NCBI RefSeq assembly: GCF_016820445.1
Contig: NZ_JADHDT010000003.1
Span: 326,452 to 390,451, forward strand
DNA length: 64,000 bases
Reading direction: 5' to 3'
DNA from: Sphingomonas beigongshangi
GTDB lineage: Bacteria; Pseudomonadota; Alphaproteobacteria; Sphingomonadales; Sphingomonadaceae
In this document: in pieces, positions 36,963-46,010 of the stretch
Layout of the letters: every line of letters starts with the position of its first letter
Numbering within the stretch: position 1 is the first letter of the stretch
Notes under the pieces: model-generated
The model's database searches: none
Seen by the model: the letters and a program-made list of their open reading frames with translations, nothing else
Told to the model about the DNA's origin: nothing
Program-made: the position numbers and the translations under genes

Positions 36963-38132
36963 ATGTTCATGACGCAGACGATGCGCTGGTTTGGGCCGAA
37001 CGATCCGGTTCCGCTGCAGGCTATTCGTCAGTCCGGTGCCAGCGAGGTCGTCACCGCACTGCACGACGTTCCCAATGGCGCGATCTGGACGCTGGAGGCG
37101 ATCCGCGCCCGCCGCGCGCAGATCGAGGCTGCCGGCCTCGGCTGGACCGTCGTCGAGAGCCTGCCCGTGCATGAGGATATCAAGCGGCGCGGCCCGGACT
37201 GGGATCGCCTGATCGACAATTACCGGGTCAGCCTCGAGAATCTGGCGGCGGGCGGGGTCGAAGTCGTCACCTACAATTTCATGCCGTTGCTCGACTGGAC
37301 GCGCACCGACCTCGCCTGGGAACTGCCCGACGGCGCGCGCGCGCTGCGCTTCGAGCTGGAGGCGGTCGCCGCCTACGACATTCATATCCTCGCCCGTCCT
37401 GGCGCGGCGGACGATTATACGCCCGCGATGGTGGAGGGCGCCGCGCGTCGTCACGCCGCGATGGACGATGACGCGCGCCGCCTTCTGTCCCGCACGATCA
37501 TCGCCGGTCTGCCGGGCAGCGAGGAGAGTTTTACCGACACCGACTTCCTAGCCGCGATCGGCACCTATGCCGGGATTGATGCGGCGCGGCTGCGGGCGAA
37601 CCACGTCGCCTTTCTCGAAGCCGTCTGCCCCGTCGCCGAGGCGCATGGCATCCGCCTCGTCGTCCATCCCGACGATCCGCCCTTCTCGATCTTCGGCCTG
37701 CCGCGCGTCGTCAGCACGGAGGCCGATGTCGCAGACCTGTTCGCCAGGGTGCCGAGCGCGGCCAACGGGCTGTGCCTTTGCACCGGCTCTTTCGGCGTGC
37801 GCCCCGACAACGATCTGCCGGGCATGGTCGATCGATTGGGCACGCGGATCGGTTTCCTCCACCTTCGCTCGGTTCAGCGCGAGGCGAACGACACGTTCCA
37901 CGAGGCCGGACACCTGGAGGGCGACGCACGCATGGCCGAGGTGATGCGCGCCGTCGTCGCGTTGCAGCGCCGTGAGGGACGGAGCATCCCGGTACGACCC
38001 GATCATGGCCATCAGATGCTCGACGACCTCTCGCGGCAGACGAACCCTGGCTATTCGCTGCTCGGGCGGATGCGCGGGCTTGCCGAGCTGCGGGGACTGG
38101 AACGCGGCATAGCGGCCGCATTCGACGGCTAG
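36963..38132 (+). CDS. uxuA: Mannonate dehydratase
   Basis: Dehydrates D-mannonate to 2-keto-3-deoxygluconate, the third step of the Ashwell glucuronate pathway. The 389-residue product matches UxuA: TMRWFGPNDPVPLQAIRQSG, SLPVHEDIKRRGPDWDRLID, NYRVSLENLAAGGVEVVTYN, the metal-site region VHPDDPPFSIFGLPRVVSTE, and RPDHGHQMLDDL. Start at 36963 (an ATG also at 36969). uxaC and uxuB are not in the window. The gene fixes glucuronate as the main target of the locus. Confidence 0.96.
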   Translation: MFMTQTMRWFGPNDPVPLQAIRQSGASEVVTALHDVPNGAIWTLEAIRARRAQIEAAGLGWTVVESLPVHEDIKRRGPDWDRLIDNYRVSLENLAAGGVEVVTYNFMPLLDWTRTDLAWELPDGARALRFELEAVAAYDIHILARPGAADDYTPAMVEGAARRHAAMDDDARRLLSRTIIAGLPGSEESFTDTDFLAAIGTYAGIDAARLRANHVAFLEAVCPVAEAHGIRLVVHPDDPPFSIFGLPRVVSTEADVADLFARVPSAANGLCLCTGSFGVRPDNDLPGMVDRLGTRIGFLHLRSVQREANDTFHEAGHLEGDARMAEVMRAVVALQRREGRSIPVRPDHGHQMLDDLSRQTNPGYSLLGRMRGLAELRGLERGIAAAFDG

Positions 38133-38149
38133 CACAGGGAGAAACGCGC

Positions 38150-40045
38150 ATGGAACGACGCACGCTGCTGGGTAGCTTTGTTGCGCTTGCCGCAATGCCG
38201 GCAACCTTGCTCAAGGCGCAGGAGCGACCGCCCGTCGTGCCACTGCCGCTTGCGACCGTGGCGACGCAGCCACTCCTGACCAGCGCCGATCTGCGCGACG
38301 GCACCGATCTCTCCGGCCCCTGGCATTATTCGATCGATCCCTTCCGCTCGGGACTTGCCGGTTTCCACGGCGAGATGCCCGATCGCGGCCAACAGCGGTA
38401 CAGCGAAGCGGATGTTCGACGCGAAATGGCAGCCGACAACCGGGTGCTCTACGAGGTTGACCTAGCCCATTCGCCCATCACCACCCTACCCTCCTCCTGG
38501 CTCACCGAAGCGCCGGAACTGCGGTATTATCAGGGGCTGATGTGGTACCAGCGCACCTTTCCCGCGCCGGCCCAGCGTAGCGGACGCTATTTCATCCGGC
38601 TCGGCGCGGCCAATTACGCGACATACGTCTATCTGAACGGCAAACCGATCGGGCGACATGAGGGCGGCTTCACGCCCTTCGCCTTCGAGGTGACGCAATT
38701 GCTCCGAGACGGCGACAATCAGATCACCATCGGCGTGGATTCCCAAGCGACCGACACGACGGTGCCGCCGCCCGTCACCGATTGGGAGAATTACGGCGGC
38801 ATCACGCGCCCCGTGCAACTGGTGCACACCGCCGCGACCTATGTCGACGACGCGTGGGTGCGGCTGATCCGCGGCAATCGCATCGCGGTCGACGCCAAGC
38901 TCGACGGCCCGGATGCCGCGAACCACGCGGTGACAATGCTCATTCCCGAGCTTCACGTGACGCTGACTGGGCGCACCGATGCGCAGGGGCGTTTCCGGGG
39001 CGACATCGCGGTGCCGCGCGGGCTCAGGCGCTGGGCGCCCGAAATGCCCAAACTCTATGACGTCACGCTGACCACCGGTGACGACGTGTGGCGGGACCGC
39101 ATCGGGTTCCGCACCATCGAGGTCCGCGGCAGCGACATCGTGTTGAATGGACGGCCGCTGTTCCTGCGCGGCATTTCGCTCCATGAGGAAGAGATCGGGA
39201 CCGATCCCACGCGCGCGATGACGCCGGCGGCGGCACGCTTGCTGCTCGGCGAGGTACGCGACGGGTTGAACGGCAATTTCGTGCGCCTCGCGCATTATCC
39301 GCATAGCGAGGTGATGACGCGCGCCGCCGATGAACTCGGCCTGATCGTCTGGAGCGAGGTGCCGGTCTATTGGCGCGTCGCCTGGTCGAACCCCGAAACG
39401 CTGGCGACCGCCCGCAACATGCTCGCGGAAAACATCCTGCGCGACCGCAACCGCGCGTCGATCGCGATCTGGTCGGTCGCCAACGAGACGCCGGTCACGC
39501 CGGCCCGCAACAGCTTTCTGACGACGCTGGTGGACGACGCACGGCGGCTGGACGATACCCGCCTGGTCAGCGCCGCACTGTTGGTCGAACGGGACCGGAA
39601 CTCGACGCACCCCGTCATGACGATGGCCGATCCGCTCGCGGCGAAGCTGGATGTGCTCGCGATCAACACCTACAACGGCTGGTATTCACCGGATCGGCTG
39701 ACGGATCTGCCAAGTAGCGAGTGGCGTGTTCCTGCCGACAAGCCGCTCATATTCTCGGAATTCGGCGCCGACGCGAAGGCAGGATTCCACGACGCAGCGC
39801 ATATGCAAAAGTTCAGCGAGGAATATCAGGCCGAATATTATCGCCAGACGCTGGCGATGGCGGACCGCATTCCGACGCTCCGTGGCATGTCGCCCTGGAT
39901 CCTCAAGGATTTCCGGTCACCGCGGCGGCAGAACCCCGATTTCCAGCAGGGCTGGAACCGCAAGGGCCTTATCTCCGAAACCGGCCAGCACAAGGAGGCG
40001 TTCGGCGTGCTGGCCGATTATTACGCGCGACGCGGACAACGATAA
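38150..40045 (+). CDS. GH2 family beta-glucuronidase, exported
   Basis: 631 residues. The N-terminal signal MERRTLLGSFVALAAMPATL carries an Arg pair and could be Tat or Sec. The jelly-roll sugar-binding domain (YYQGLMWYQRTFPAP, YVYLNGKPIGRHEGGFTPF) is followed by an Ig-like domain and the TIM barrel. The acid/base Glu446 is in SVANETP and the nucleophile Glu537 in FSEFGAD. It probably frees glucuronic acid from glucuronides in the periplasm for import and use by UxuA. AGGGAG precedes the ATG. Beta-galactosidase or mannosidase activity is less likely given uxuA. Confidence 0.88.
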   Translation: MERRTLLGSFVALAAMPATLLKAQERPPVVPLPLATVATQPLLTSADLRDGTDLSGPWHYSIDPFRSGLAGFHGEMPDRGQQRYSEADVRREMAADNRVLYEVDLAHSPITTLPSSWLTEAPELRYYQGLMWYQRTFPAPAQRSGRYFIRLGAANYATYVYLNGKPIGRHEGGFTPFAFEVTQLLRDGDNQITIGVDSQATDTTVPPPVTDWENYGGITRPVQLVHTAATYVDDAWVRLIRGNRIAVDAKLDGPDAANHAVTMLIPELHVTLTGRTDAQGRFRGDIAVPRGLRRWAPEMPKLYDVTLTTGDDVWRDRIGFRTIEVRGSDIVLNGRPLFLRGISLHEEEIGTDPTRAMTPAAARLLLGEVRDGLNGNFVRLAHYPHSEVMTRAADELGLIVWSEVPVYWRVAWSNPETLATARNMLAENILRDRNRASIAIWSVANETPVTPARNSFLTTLVDDARRLDDTRLVSAALLVERDRNSTHPVMTMADPLAAKLDVLAINTYNGWYSPDRLTDLPSSEWRVPADKPLIFSEFGADAKAGFHDAAHMQKFSEEYQAEYYRQTLAMADRIPTLRGMSPWILKDFRSPRRQNPDFQQGWNRKGLISETGQHKEAFGVLADYYARRGQR

Positions 40046-40357
40046 GCTGGCGCTCCGAGGATCCCACGCCCCTCATAGACCATGCGGCACAGGGCGTGGC
40101 CTCGTCGGTTTCGAGCACCGAACCGCGCCACATGACGACCATGCCGGCTCGGCGGCGACCCATCTAGCCTTCCAATCCGCTCACGCGGGGGATCATCATT
40201 CCCGCTCGTCGTGCAGGCGGCAGCCGGCTGTTCGCCCGCCGACCGGTTCCGGCAGCGCATGAGCGGCTTGGAGCGCGGTCATTCGACCGCGCTACCGCCT
40301 TCACCGGAAAGTTAATCCTCGTGAACCGTTCCCTGCACGCCATCAGCAGGAACTGAC
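40046..40357. other. 312-bp intergenic region with hairpins and the SDR promoter
   Basis: Near 40064-40099 an inverted repeat CCACGCCC/GGGCGTGG could end the glucuronidase transcript. A short hairpin AGCGCGGTC/GACCGCGCT lies at about 40272-40293. An EcfG-like promoter lies at 40306-40330. No supported gene. Confidence 0.5.
40306..40330 (+). promoter_or_regulatory. Candidate EcfG (general stress sigma factor) promoter
   Basis: GGAAA, 16 bases, then CGTT, followed by the SDR ATG 27 bp later. Alphaproteobacterial EcfG promoters read GGAAC-N16/17-CGTT, so this has one mismatch in the -35. The downstream gene encodes a stress-type SDR, which fits that regulon. Confidence 0.45.
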
Positions 40358-41233
40358 ATGACCGACGATCCACAGACCAGACGCCCGACGCGTTTTCCCG
40401 ACGAGCCTCAACAGCCCCGGCCCGGCCTGACGACAGAGATGCGATCCAAGCCTGACCATGGCGAGAACAGCTATGTCGGCAAAGGCTTGCTCAAGGACAA
40501 GGCGGCGCTGATCACCGGCGGCGATTCCGGAATCGGCCGGGCCGTGGCGATCGCCTATGCGCGAGAGGGTGCGGATGTCGCCATATCCTACCTCGCCGAT
40601 GAGCAGGCGGATGCCGAGGAGACCCGGGTCTGGATCGAGGAAGCCGGCAGGCGTTGCCTTCTGCTGCCAGGAGACATCCGCGACCGGGATCATTGCGCGA
40701 GCCTGGTCGAACGCACCGTCACCGCGTTCGGCCGCCTCGACATCCTGGTCAACAATGCCGCCGCTCAGACAATCAACGAGGGATTGGACAGCGTTGACGA
40801 CGACGAGATGCAAGGGGCCTTCGCCGCCAACGTCTTCGCCATGATCCGCCTCGCGAAGGCTGCCGCGCCGCACATGAAGCCGGAATCCGCGATCATCAAC
40901 ACGACGAGCGAGCAGGCGAAGGTCGCAAGCAAGACCATGATCGTCTACGCGGCCACGAAGGGTGCGATATCGAGCCTGACGGTGGGGCTCTCCAACCTTC
41001 TGTCCGGCGACGGTATCCGCGTGAATGCGGTGGCGCCTGGCCCGATCTGGACCCCGATCCAGCCGATCGCAAAGTCGCCGCACGAACTGGAAACGCTGGG
41101 ACAGGATACGCCGGTCGGACGTGCTGGCCAGCCAGCCGAGCTTGCCCCCGCCTATGTGCTGCTCGCCTCATCGGAAGGCAGCTACATGTCGGGCAACGTC
41201 ATAGCGGTGACGGGCGGCGTTCCCGTGTCCTGA
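40358..41233 (+). CDS. SDR-family oxidoreductase of the YhdG/YdaD (general stress) type
   Basis: 291 residues. A hydrophilic N-terminal extension of about 40 residues (RPGLTTEMRSKPDHGENSYV) precedes the Rossmann domain, as in general-stress SDRs. The cofactor motif is TGGDSGIG at 53-60, NNAAAQ at 132-137, and the catalytic residues are Ser184, Tyr197 and Lys201 (YAATK). NAVAPGPIWTP follows. Likely NAD(P)H-dependent, cytoplasmic; the substrate is unknown. Preceded by an EcfG-like promoter. Confidence 0.9.
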   Translation: MTDDPQTRRPTRFPDEPQQPRPGLTTEMRSKPDHGENSYVGKGLLKDKAALITGGDSGIGRAVAIAYAREGADVAISYLADEQADAEETRVWIEEAGRRCLLLPGDIRDRDHCASLVERTVTAFGRLDILVNNAAAQTINEGLDSVDDDEMQGAFAANVFAMIRLAKAAAPHMKPESAIINTTSEQAKVASKTMIVYAATKGAISSLTVGLSNLLSGDGIRVNAVAPGPIWTPIQPIAKSPHELETLGQDTPVGRAGQPAELAPAYVLLASSEGSYMSGNVIAVTGGVPVS

Positions 41234-41420
41234 CAGGCACTGCGCGGCCTCGGCCATCGCCCGACGCGGCGGTGGCTGGGTCGGGCATGCATCCGCCGGG
41301 CGGACGCGTCGCCCGCGAGCGGTCACTCCGACGGTCCTGGGCAAACACCTTGCGCTGGACGCCGGGCGCAGCAGGCTGCATTCCTCTGCAGAAGGTCCCA
41401 ACGAAAGAGGATGAGGCCGC

Positions 41421-42809
41421 GTGCAGATCACCAGGCGAGCCGTCATCGGCGCTGCGACCGCGCTTGCCGGCACGACGCTATCAAAACCATCCCACGCCGA
41501 GGACGACGCGCGATGGCATGCGTTGGCTGAGGACGTGAAAGCGCAGATGGCCTGGGCCTGGGATTGCTACCGCGACCGTGCCTGGGGCAAGGACGAGATC
41601 AAGCCTGTAAGCGGGACCTTCTCGAGCTTCCCGCTCAAGACGCATCATCTCGGACTCAGCCTCATCGAGGCGCTCGACACCCTTTGGGTAATGGGGCTCG
41701 ACTCGCGGTTCGAGGACGGCGTCGCGTGGGTCAAATCCCACTTCGACGCGGATGTGGATGGCGAGGTATCGGTATTCGAGACGTCGATCCGTCTCGTCGG
41801 TGGACTGCTGTCGGCCCATCTCGCGTGCGGTGACGCCGCGCTGCTCGCCAAGGCGCGCGATCTCGCGGACCGGTTGCTGCCGGCCTTCGCAACGCCGACC
41901 GGCATGCCCTACCGCTTCATCAACCTGAAGACGGGCGTACCGCGTGAAGCGGTCACCAGCCCTGCCGATGTCGCGACCTATCTGCCCGAATGGGGTACGC
42001 TCAGCCGCCTGACCGGCGATCCCCGCTACGCCGCCGCCGCGCGCAAGGCGATGATCGCGGTCTTCGAGCGGCGCTCCCCCCTCGATCTGGTGGCGACCAA
42101 GATCGACGTGCTGAGCGGCGCATGGCGCTCCCGCACCGCAACGATCGGCTCCTATTGCGACAGCTTCTTCGAATATCTGTGGGATAGCTGGCAGCTGTTC
42201 GGCGATGCCGAGTGCAAGCGCATGTACGATGTGTGCACGGCCGCCATCCTCAAGCATCAGCAGGTCTGGCAGGACCACGAACTGTGGTTCGCCGACGTCG
42301 ACTTCGAGACCGGCGCCGTCGTGTCGACCGAGCAGGACGAACTCGCCTCCTTCTATGGCGGCCTGCTCGGCCAGGGCGGCGCGCTCCGGCAGGGCGCCGC
42401 CTATACCGAAAGCTGGTCGAAGGTGCAGGCGCGCTACGGCATCCTGCCGGAAGGCTATGACTATGCGACCTCCCGGCCGACCCAGGTGACCAATGCGCTG
42501 CGCCCCGAACTTGCCGATGCCGCCTTCACATTATGGCTGATCGATCGCCAGCCACGCTGGCGCGAGATCGGGCGGATCCACTATGAAGCGATGAAGCGGT
42601 GGAACAAGGCTCGCTACGGCTACACCGACATGGCCGACGTGACGGCGACGCCCAAGCGCCAGGCCGATCATTGCCCAGGCTATTGGTGGTCCGAACAGAT
42701 GAAATATTATTATCTGCTGTTCGCCGATACGCCGCGCTTCGACTATTCGGACAATTACCTGTCGACGGAAGGCAACGTCCTCAAGGGCCTGCGCCGCAAC
42801 CAGGCGTAA
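41421..42809 (+). CDS. GH47 family alpha-mannosidase, exported
   Basis: 462 residues from a GTG start preceded by AAGAGG. The Tat-like signal MQITRRAVIGAATALAGTTL is cleaved near SHAED. GH47 (class I alpha-1,2-mannosidase) features are SFPLKTHHLGLSLIEALDTL WVMGL, VSVFETSIRLVGGLLSAHLA, YLPEWGTLSRLTGDPRYAA and PTQVTNALRPELADAAFTLW. The calcium-binding STEGNVLKG at the C-terminus fits the family's terminal Thr-Glu region. This family is mainly known from eukaryotic glycoprotein trimming; bacterial members exist. It would act in the periplasm on mannose side chains. No other mannan genes are adjacent. Confidence 0.88.
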   Translation: MQITRRAVIGAATALAGTTLSKPSHAEDDARWHALAEDVKAQMAWAWDCYRDRAWGKDEIKPVSGTFSSFPLKTHHLGLSLIEALDTLWVMGLDSRFEDGVAWVKSHFDADVDGEVSVFETSIRLVGGLLSAHLACGDAALLAKARDLADRLLPAFATPTGMPYRFINLKTGVPREAVTSPADVATYLPEWGTLSRLTGDPRYAAAARKAMIAVFERRSPLDLVATKIDVLSGAWRSRTATIGSYCDSFFEYLWDSWQLFGDAECKRMYDVCTAAILKHQQVWQDHELWFADVDFETGAVVSTEQDELASFYGGLLGQGGALRQGAAYTESWSKVQARYGILPEGYDYATSRPTQVTNALRPELADAAFTLWLIDRQPRWREIGRIHYEAMKRWNKARYGYTDMADVTATPKRQADHCPGYWWSEQMKYYYLLFADTPRFDYSDNYLSTEGNVLKGLRRNQA

Positions 42810-42814
42810 GGCCG

Positions 42815-42837
42815 GTCACGATCGCGGTCATCGTGAC
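42815..42837. terminator. Hairpin after the GH47 gene
   Basis: GTCACGAT and ATCGTGAC form a perfect 8-bp stem with a 7-base loop, 6 bp after the GH47 stop. There is no T-run, so it may act as a weak or Rho-dependent end. Confidence 0.45.
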
Positions 42838-43026
42838 GATCCGCTCCGCGCGTCCGCATGGCTGGATGGCTGCACACCACGCCTTTGCGGAAATGCGACC
42901 AGCCGTTGTGAGCACTATGAGCGCGCTATGCGCTTTCCGGGAATCGATCTCGAAGCACTATGCCACCGCCGGTACCTCGGCTGAGCGGGCGCTGGACGCT
43001 CGATCATGGAAGGTTTCGAAGGCGAT

Positions 43027-43290
43027 ATGTCATCCAAACCCTTGGCGGAGCCCGACGGCCGCGGCGCGGTCCTGGACGTCGGCCGGGACAGTTCGGGTCG
43101 CTGGCTGGAGCAGGATAGCGTCGAACGGTGGAAAGGCCATTTCGCGTCGCGCGGCGCGGCGCGGTGTTTCGTCGAAGCGGCGCGTCGGACCTATGACGCG
43201 CGCCTTGAGATCGTGACACTGACGCTGGTGCCACCCATCGCCTTCGTCCCAGAGCGCGGCGCCAACCGCGCACTCCCCCTTGCCGCCTGA
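43027..43290 (+). CDS. Small protein with a GRWLxQ...F.SR.AA motif, function unknown
   Basis: 87 residues from the ATG at 43027. The core VGRDSSGRWLEQDSVERWKG HFASRGAARCFVEAARRTYD resembles short sphingomonad proteins of the DUF2188-like type, with one beta sheet and a helix. No catalytic motif. The next gene starts 10 bp later, so they may be in one operon. An in-frame ATG at 43006 lacks a good ribosome site. Confidence 0.5.
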   Translation: MSSKPLAEPDGRGAVLDVGRDSSGRWLEQDSVERWKGHFASRGAARCFVEAARRTYDARLEIVTLTLVPPIAFVPERGANRALPLAA

Positions 43291-43300
43291 AGGCCCTGCG

Positions 43301-43822
43301 ATGGCTAGCAATTCGAAGATCACCGCGGTCAAGCGTCACACTTCGGCCCGCGCGGCGCCGTGCCGCTCGACAATGCCGGGAAGCCGCAGGGCGACCGAAG
43401 ATCCCCGCTGGGCCGACATCTGCGCGGCGCTGAAACGGATTCGCTTGCGGCATCGCTGCGCCGTGCGCATCGTCGATGCCGATTGCGCCTGCGGCACGAT
43501 GCTGATCGCGGCGGTGCGTTATGCCCGCGAGATGGGCTTCACCGCCATCGAAGGGCGCGGCATCGACGGCTCGCCGATGCTGATCGGTCGCGCCCGCGCG
43601 GCTGCCGCCCGCCTCCGCGATCCGGCAATCGGACTTTCGTTCGAGGTCGCCGACGTGATCGAGGCGATGGCGGTCGAAGCGGATGCCCCCGCCGATATCG
43701 TGCTGTGGCATGGCGACCGCCCCGGCGACGATCATCCCGGGCTACGCGCGAGCCTCGCCGCGGCGAGCGACCGGATCATCGATGGGCGCCGCCCGCGCGG
43801 CACGAAGGTGCTGGCGGCATGA
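43301..43822 (+). CDS. Small class I methyltransferase-like protein
   Basis: 173 residues from the ATG at 43301. A basic, poorly structured N-terminus is followed by VRIVDADCACGTMLIAAVRY (a variant of SAM motif I, D-x-D-C-A-C-G), GIDGSPMLIGRARAAAARL (acidic motif II region) and ADIVLWHGDRPG (motif IV-like). It is shorter than typical SAM methyltransferases, so activity is uncertain. The stop overlaps the next gene's start (ATGA). Confidence 0.6.
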   Translation: MASNSKITAVKRHTSARAAPCRSTMPGSRRATEDPRWADICAALKRIRLRHRCAVRIVDADCACGTMLIAAVRYAREMGFTAIEGRGIDGSPMLIGRARAAAARLRDPAIGLSFEVADVIEAMAVEADAPADIVLWHGDRPGDDHPGLRASLAAASDRIIDGRRPRGTKVLAA

Positions 43823-44082
43823 CCCGGCGCGACCTCCAATGGAAGGCAGGCGGTTTCCTGCTGCTGTCGGCATCGTGCGCGATGTGCCTGGCGCTCGACG
43901 GATCGTTTGCGATGATCATCTTCTTCCCGCTCGCGCTCCTCGGTCTGCCATTGATGATCCACGGCAAGCGCGTCGGCCAGTTGCTGCGCGCCGAGCGACG
44001 CGGGCACGGCCATACCGCCGATGTCGTTCACCGTGCACGCCTCCGGCGTCGCGGACAGGGCGAAGACGGCTTCGGACACTGA
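43819..44082 (+). CDS. Small two-helix membrane protein, function unknown
   Basis: 87 residues: MTRRDLQWKAGGFLLLSASC opens a first membrane helix, and SFAMIIFFPLALLGLPLMIH forms a second, followed by a basic His/Arg-rich tail (RRGHGHTADVVHRARLRRRG). The ATG overlaps the stop of the methyltransferase-like gene, which supports coupled translation. Not recognised. Confidence 0.6.
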   Translation: MTRRDLQWKAGGFLLLSASCAMCLALDGSFAMIIFFPLALLGLPLMIHGKRVGQLLRAERRGHGHTADVVHRARLRRRGQGEDGFGH

Positions 44083-44460
44083 CCCGCACGGTTCCGGCCC
44101 GCGACGGTCTTCGATCGTCGCAAAGGCGTCCCCCGCGCCGAGGGGGCGCCGGCCGCAGCTTTCGCGTCGACATCGTCTCCGGCAGGGCGAACTGCGGCGT
44201 ACGCTCCGGGCCGGGATCGTCCGGGCGGACATCGTCTTTTCGGGCGTTACGACGCCGAGCGCGAAAGAGCGGACGCACCGGAGGCGGGGATAGTCGCGCC
44301 GACATATCGCAATGCCGATCAACGGTCTGTCGGACGTGCCTGACAATGCAGCCGACCCCTTTTGCCCCGATGACCGATCGTCGCTCGCTCACCGCTGGTC
44401 ATTGGCCCCAACGTCCGCTTGTTCATTCGTAACAGAGGCGGGCGCGGTTCGTCGCCAGCC
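44083..44460. other. 378-bp region without a supported gene
   Basis: Lies between the small membrane protein gene and the convergent S41 peptidase gene. Reading frames here are low-complexity Arg/Pro shadow sequence. There is a GC hairpin near 44127-44145 (CCCCCGCGCCGAGGGGGCG) that may act as a terminator. Otherwise I see nothing. Confidence 0.5.
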
Positions 44461-45927
44461 TCACGCCAGCGCGAACCGCAACTGTCGATCGGTTCCCGAG
44501 ATGAGGTCGGCGCGCGAGAGCGGTAGCGGCATGTCCGGCACTACGCCTCGATCGGGTTGTGGCGTCGTCGGGAACCGTCCTATCAACGGAAGGTCTGCCT
44601 CCAATCCGGTTGCCGGCAAGCGCAGGAAGTAGAAGCATCCGCCGTTGATCCCACGCCGGTTGCCGCCGGTCGGCTCGCCGATCAGCGTCGCAAGCCGGTT
44701 TCGCCGGACGAAGTCGGCGAACTGGAAGGTCGCCGAGCTGTTTTGCGGCCCGATCAAGATGCGGACATCGCCCTCATAGCGCGTTCCGCGCGGACTGATC
44801 GGATCCACCCGGTCACCCGTCGCATCGAGTCGATAGAAGCGGTCGTCGATGCGGGTCGAATTCTCGCCGAGGTGATCGAAGCTGCGGTCCCATGTGTCGA
44901 GTACGGGCTTCAGGTCCTCCGGCACGGTGCGGTAGCGAACCAGCCGCTGGACCTCCTCGAACGCCGTCGGGCGCATCACCAGCCGCTCCGCCAGCGCATT
45001 GCCGCAGTCGAGCCCGCCCTCGTTCGCGCGCAGGTCGACGACCAGACGCGGCACCCGTTCAATGACCAGCCGATCGATCGCCTGATTGAGCCAGCCCCGC
45101 CAGTCCCATTGGCTGTCGTAGAGTCCCCAGTTGGGCATCGACAGCAGCGCGGCATCGCCGCGTCGCTCGATCGTCCAAACCGGCTTGTCGCCCCTCACGT
45201 CGACGCCAGCGTGCGCACTGGCACGGCGCTTCGCAAGTGTTACCGCCGCTACCGTCGTGGTGCGCCGCCGGCCGTCCGGATCATCGACCACCAGTCGATA
45301 GCGTTCGCGTCCGAACAGCAGCGAAAAGAAGATGTCGAACGTCTCGTACCGATCGTCGCCCTGAACGGAGAGAAGCCGCCGGCGCTTGGCGTCGTTATGA
45401 CCGTCCGCTCGAGCGAATGGGAGCAGCGCGGCCAGCACCGCGCTCGCCTGCCGCCCGTCGATCGCGACGATGCGGCTGCCCGGCTTGATCCCGATCGCGA
45501 ATGGATCGGCGGTGACGATCATCGCGTCGCCAAGCCAGAGGAAGTCGAACGGCAGCCGGTCGGGCGCTTCGAACAAAGCGGCTGCCACCTCGCTTCGCTG
45601 GTTGTAGAAGTTGGCATAGGTGTGGCCGCAGCGCACCGTCGCGAGCGCGCGCGATAGCGTCAGGTAGAAGGTGCGCAGCGACATCGGCGCGGCGAGCGCC
45701 GCTTCTAACGCATCGAAGCGCCGCTCCATCTTCGTCGCGGAATTGTACCGCAGCAGACCCGGGTGGAGCGCGCCATAGGCCCGCCGCAACAGCGCGACGT
45801 CCGCACGCATGTCGGTTGGCTGAAGAAGCGGCGCGCCAGGCATCGTCCGAGCAAACAGCGCATGGGGGGCGATTGCGGCACTGAAGCTGCCGAGAACTGC
45901 CCGGCGCGACATTGACGAGACGATCAT
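44461..45927 (-). CDS. S41-family peptidase (C-terminal processing protease-like), exported
   Basis: 488 residues with an Arg-containing signal (MSRRAVLGSFSAAIAPHALF, cleaved after FAR). A helical N-terminal region (RADVALLRRAYGALHPGLLR) leads to a PDZ-like segment (GIKPGSRIVAIDGRQASAVL) and the S41 core: LVVDLRANEGGLDCGNALAE, ILIGPQNSSATFQFADFVRR with the probable nucleophile Ser, and IGEPTGGNRRGINGG. GCAGGAG precedes the start. Lies directly downstream of the membrane AraC regulator, 83 bp apart on the same strand, and may be controlled by it. Confidence 0.88.
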   Translation of the reverse strand: MIVSSMSRRAVLGSFSAAIAPHALFARTMPGAPLLQPTDMRADVALLRRAYGALHPGLLRYNSATKMERRFDALEAALAAPMSLRTFYLTLSRALATVRCGHTYANFYNQRSEVAAALFEAPDRLPFDFLWLGDAMIVTADPFAIGIKPGSRIVAIDGRQASAVLAALLPFARADGHNDAKRRRLLSVQGDDRYETFDIFFSLLFGRERYRLVVDDPDGRRRTTTVAAVTLAKRRASAHAGVDVRGDKPVWTIERRGDAALLSMPNWGLYDSQWDWRGWLNQAIDRLVIERVPRLVVDLRANEGGLDCGNALAERLVMRPTAFEEVQRLVRYRTVPEDLKPVLDTWDRSFDHLGENSTRIDDRFYRLDATGDRVDPISPRGTRYEGDVRILIGPQNSSATFQFADFVRRNRLATLIGEPTGGNRRGINGGCFYFLRLPATGLEADLPLIGRFPTTPQPDRGVVPDMPLPLSRADLISGTDRQLRFALA

Positions 45928-46010
45928 GACGACTCCTGCGAATGACGTGACGAGCCATCATGGTCGCCCGGGATGAGGCGGTCGCCTCAATATCGCGGAT
46001 CGCCCGCAAT

